Assembly: GCF_003671495.1 (NCBI RefSeq)
Contig: NZ_RCHN01000015.1
Coordinates: forward strand, 1 to 64,000
Direction of reading: 5' to 3'
DNA length: 64,000 nt
Source: Ketobacter sp.
GTDB taxonomy: Bacteria; Pseudomonadota; Gammaproteobacteria; Pseudomonadales; Ketobacteraceae
In this document: positions 62,375-64,000 of the stretch, piece by piece
Numbering within the stretch: the first letter of the stretch is position 1
How the letters are laid out: every line of letters begins with the position of its first letter
Notes under the pieces: model-generated
Database searches by the model: none
Told to the model about the DNA's origin: nothing
What the model saw: the letters and a program-made list of their open reading frames with translations, nothing else
Translations under genes and position numbers: made by a program

Positions 62375-63179
62375 AGTATTGCCTCGGGGTTTCCAACCAG
62401 GGGCTGTCATCCTCCGGCAGCCAGGGTAAGCCGCAGAACGCCAGCGCCTCCGATGGGCGGCAAACGCCTTCCAGGCAACGGTGCAGACGCCAGGTATCCA
62501 GATCCACATGCTCGGGGTTAAAACCGATTTTATTGTTGGACTGAACAATGCACTCGCTGCCCAGCATTTTCCGCAACCGATGTACGCTGGTATAAAACTT
62601 GTTGAGGGCCGCATCCCCATCGTCTGCTTCCCACAGGGCATCACAGATTTTGTTGACCGGCACCTGAACCCCGCCCAGCGCCACCATCAACTTGATCATG
62701 GACAGCAAACGATGGGGCGGCTTTTTCGGAAACACCCGTTCGGCTTCCCCCAGAAAGATCCGCAGGCCGCCAAAGCTTCGAATAAAAACAGAGGGGTGCG
62801 TATTGCGGCGCTGCTGAATCGCAGCCAGGCAGTCGTACAACCGCTCCAGATCCACCGGCTTGCTGAGAAAATAACTGATGCCCAGCTGCGCCAACCGGAA
62901 CGCCTCCTCGGCGCTGGTCTCTGCACTCATCACAATCACGTCAGACTGGTTCGGCAGCAGGGCTTTGAGCTCCGCCACCGTGCCGCCAGGAAAGCGGCAT
63001 TCCGCTACAACGCTGTCCGGCACTATGTCACACAAGTAAGCCTGTACCGCCGTCAGGGAGGAACAGGTTTCCACCCGGGGCGACAGCTCCCGCAGAAACG
63101 TCGTGAGATGTCGGCGCTGGCAGGATTCCTCCGCCACCACCAGAATGTCCTGCATCCTTACTCTGTTCCGGGCATCCAT
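62271..63179 (-). CDS. Response-regulator-like protein with degenerate receiver and winged helix
   Basis: A 302-residue regulator. The N-terminal receiver-like domain (about 10-122) reads DILVVAEES where active receivers have an acidic pair, and has Glu60 (VVAECRFPGG) at the phosphoacceptor position; Ser85 and Lys107 (FLSKPVD) are retained. Glu can mimic a phosphorylated Asp. A winged-helix domain of the OmpR/SARP type follows at about 140-215 (MIKLMVALGGVQVPVNKICDALW, LNKFYTSVHRLRKMLG), then a C-terminal tail. No histidine kinase is adjacent. The ATG at 63179 has AAGGA; convergent overlap with the exosortase partner suggests linked regulation. Confidence 0.8.
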   Translation of the reverse strand: MDARNRVRMQDILVVAEESCQRRHLTTFLRELSPRVETCSSLTAVQAYLCDIVPDSVVAECRFPGGTVAELKALLPNQSDVIVMSAETSAEEAFRLAQLGISYFLSKPVDLERLYDCLAAIQQRRNTHPSVFIRSFGGLRIFLGEAERVFPKKPPHRLLSMIKLMVALGGVQVPVNKICDALWEADDGDAALNKFYTSVHRLRKMLGSECIVQSNNKIGFNPEHVDLDTWRLHRCLEGVCRPSEALAFCGLPWLPEDDSPWLETPRQYFMQLAETARANAHPPDSSTTGLAPMPLPFVHPGS

Positions 63180-63463
63180 GCTGTTCCTTATCCTGACTTG
63201 CCAAACCAACCCATACAGTCCAATACAAAGCCAATCCGTCCTGGACCAGCCCATACTAACAGCGCCCAACATTCAATTAAGTAAATTTCAGAGGTTGTAC
63301 CTGTGTAAAAGTGCCCGCAGAAACGTGCATCCCACCCGCGTTATAACAAAGCTATTTGTAAGGCGCCTGCCGCTATAGTTCCCCTGCGCCTGCGATCATT
63401 CTGATCCGGGTGAATTAGCTTCACTACCCACAACACCCATTCGAGTGTGAAAAGGAGTTCAAC

Positions 63464-63955
63464 ATGTTCCAATTACTGAAAACCACCGTTCTGGCATCTG
63501 CCTGCGCTCTGGCCGCCGCCTCCGCCCTGGCAGCGGATGCCAAAAACTACCCCGGTTCCATGGGGGTCAAGTACAGCGGCGCCACCCCCAGCTATTCCTC
63601 ATCCGCCATCGTGAATCCATCCTCCAGTTCCTGGATGTACGTGGATCTGCCGGCCATCAACGATGAAGACAATGACATTCTGATTTCCTATGTGCGGGTG
63701 CTGGATCGTCATTACTCATCGGACGTGCGCTGCAGCATCAACCAGGCTTACTGGAATAATTCAGCCGACACCATGTACGGCTGGTGGGGCACCAACGTGT
63801 ACAGCACCGGCTCCTCCAGCAACTCCCAAACCCTGTCCACCGGCCCGCTGGGTGGCACCGGCATGAACGTGCACACGTACTTCAGTTGCGCCGTGCCGCC
63901 CACGTATTCCGGCAATCAGTCGCGCATCATTTCCTATTACGTTTATGAAGGCTGA
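63464..63955 (+). CDS. Small secreted protein, unknown
   Basis: A 163-residue secreted protein with a clear signal peptide (hydrophobic stretch ending ASALAADA). The mature part is rich in Ser, Tyr, Asn and Gly (SYSSSAIVNPSSSSWMYVD, STGSSSNSQTL) with two cysteines (VRCSINQAYW and FSCAVPP) that could form one disulphide. It has no sorting tail. Family not recognised. AAAAGGAG provides a strong ribosome site. It is divergent from the regulator and may be one of its targets; the remaining 45 bases of the window hold nothing further. Confidence 0.75.
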   Translation: MFQLLKTTVLASACALAAASALAADAKNYPGSMGVKYSGATPSYSSSAIVNPSSSSWMYVDLPAINDEDNDILISYVRVLDRHYSSDVRCSINQAYWNNSADTMYGWWGTNVYSTGSSSNSQTLSTGPLGGTGMNVHTYFSCAVPPTYSGNQSRIISYYVYEG

Positions 63956-64000
63956 TCAACCACCGGATTGAACCGTACCTTCGCGGTGACACAGGGCACC

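Noticed and set aside
1-64000. tRNA, rRNA, CRISPR arrays, insertion sequences or phage att sites
   Set aside because: No cloverleaf, regularly spaced repeat array, transposase or integrase was recognised by reading both strands; a dedicated scan could still find a cryptic element.

Overview
The window reads as a chromosomal segment of a free-living, probably marine gammaproteobacterium. It carries assimilatory sulfate and serine genes, fatty-acid and propionate catabolism, an NsrR/truncated-haemoglobin pair, a PQQ alcohol dehydrogenase, Fur-type iron and haem uptake, and an exosortase locus. Most of it is GC-rich and tightly packed. I cannot name a genus. No rRNA, tRNA, CRISPR array or insertion sequence was seen.

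Layout. (1) 1-3.7 kb is an AT-richer island of short paralogous genes of unknown function, with one amber-interrupted copy, gene debris and a perfect direct repeat of at least 118 bp; it resembles an immunity-gene array but no toxin is visible. (2) 3.7-12.6 kb holds core genes: a fused kinase/P-loop protein, a CBS protein, a FieF-type metal exporter, AmmeMemoRadiSam B and A, an EamA transporter, a hotdog-fold protein and two adjacent acyl-CoA dehydrogenases, the first without the catalytic Glu. (3) 12.6-23.1 kb holds a tyrosinase-like lipoprotein and partner, a TetR-MFP-RND efflux operon, a divergent quinohaemoprotein dehydrogenase, and divergent nsrR and globin genes. (4) 23.4-26.8 kb: serC, serA, cysH and a small gene.

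(5) 26.9-39.7 kb is an iron/haem block. Fur-like boxes precede a FecI-type sigma factor, FecR, an STN-domain TonB receptor and PepSY-type membrane proteins. A second pair of Fur-like boxes precedes a haem-receptor-like TonB protein, an HmuY-like lipoprotein and HmuS-HmuT-HmuU-HmuV. (6) 39.7-56.7 kb: a J-domain protein, prpE, three exported phosphate/nucleotide hydrolases, an operon of an MscS-like channel, a free-standing MgtE-N/CBS protein and MgtE, an amidase, secreted and membrane hypotheticals, an AsmA protein with an 18-bp minisatellite, and an AarF/UbiB-like kinase.

(7) 56.9-64 kb is the best candidate for a little-described system. It encodes a 1426-residue secreted protein made of two sets of six tandem domains and ending in a sorting-like tail. 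An overlapping short exosortase with the Cys-Arg-His triad and a membrane partner follow at once. A convergent regulator with a degenerate receiver domain and a small secreted protein lie next to it. The likely logic is a dedicated one-substrate surface-anchoring module.
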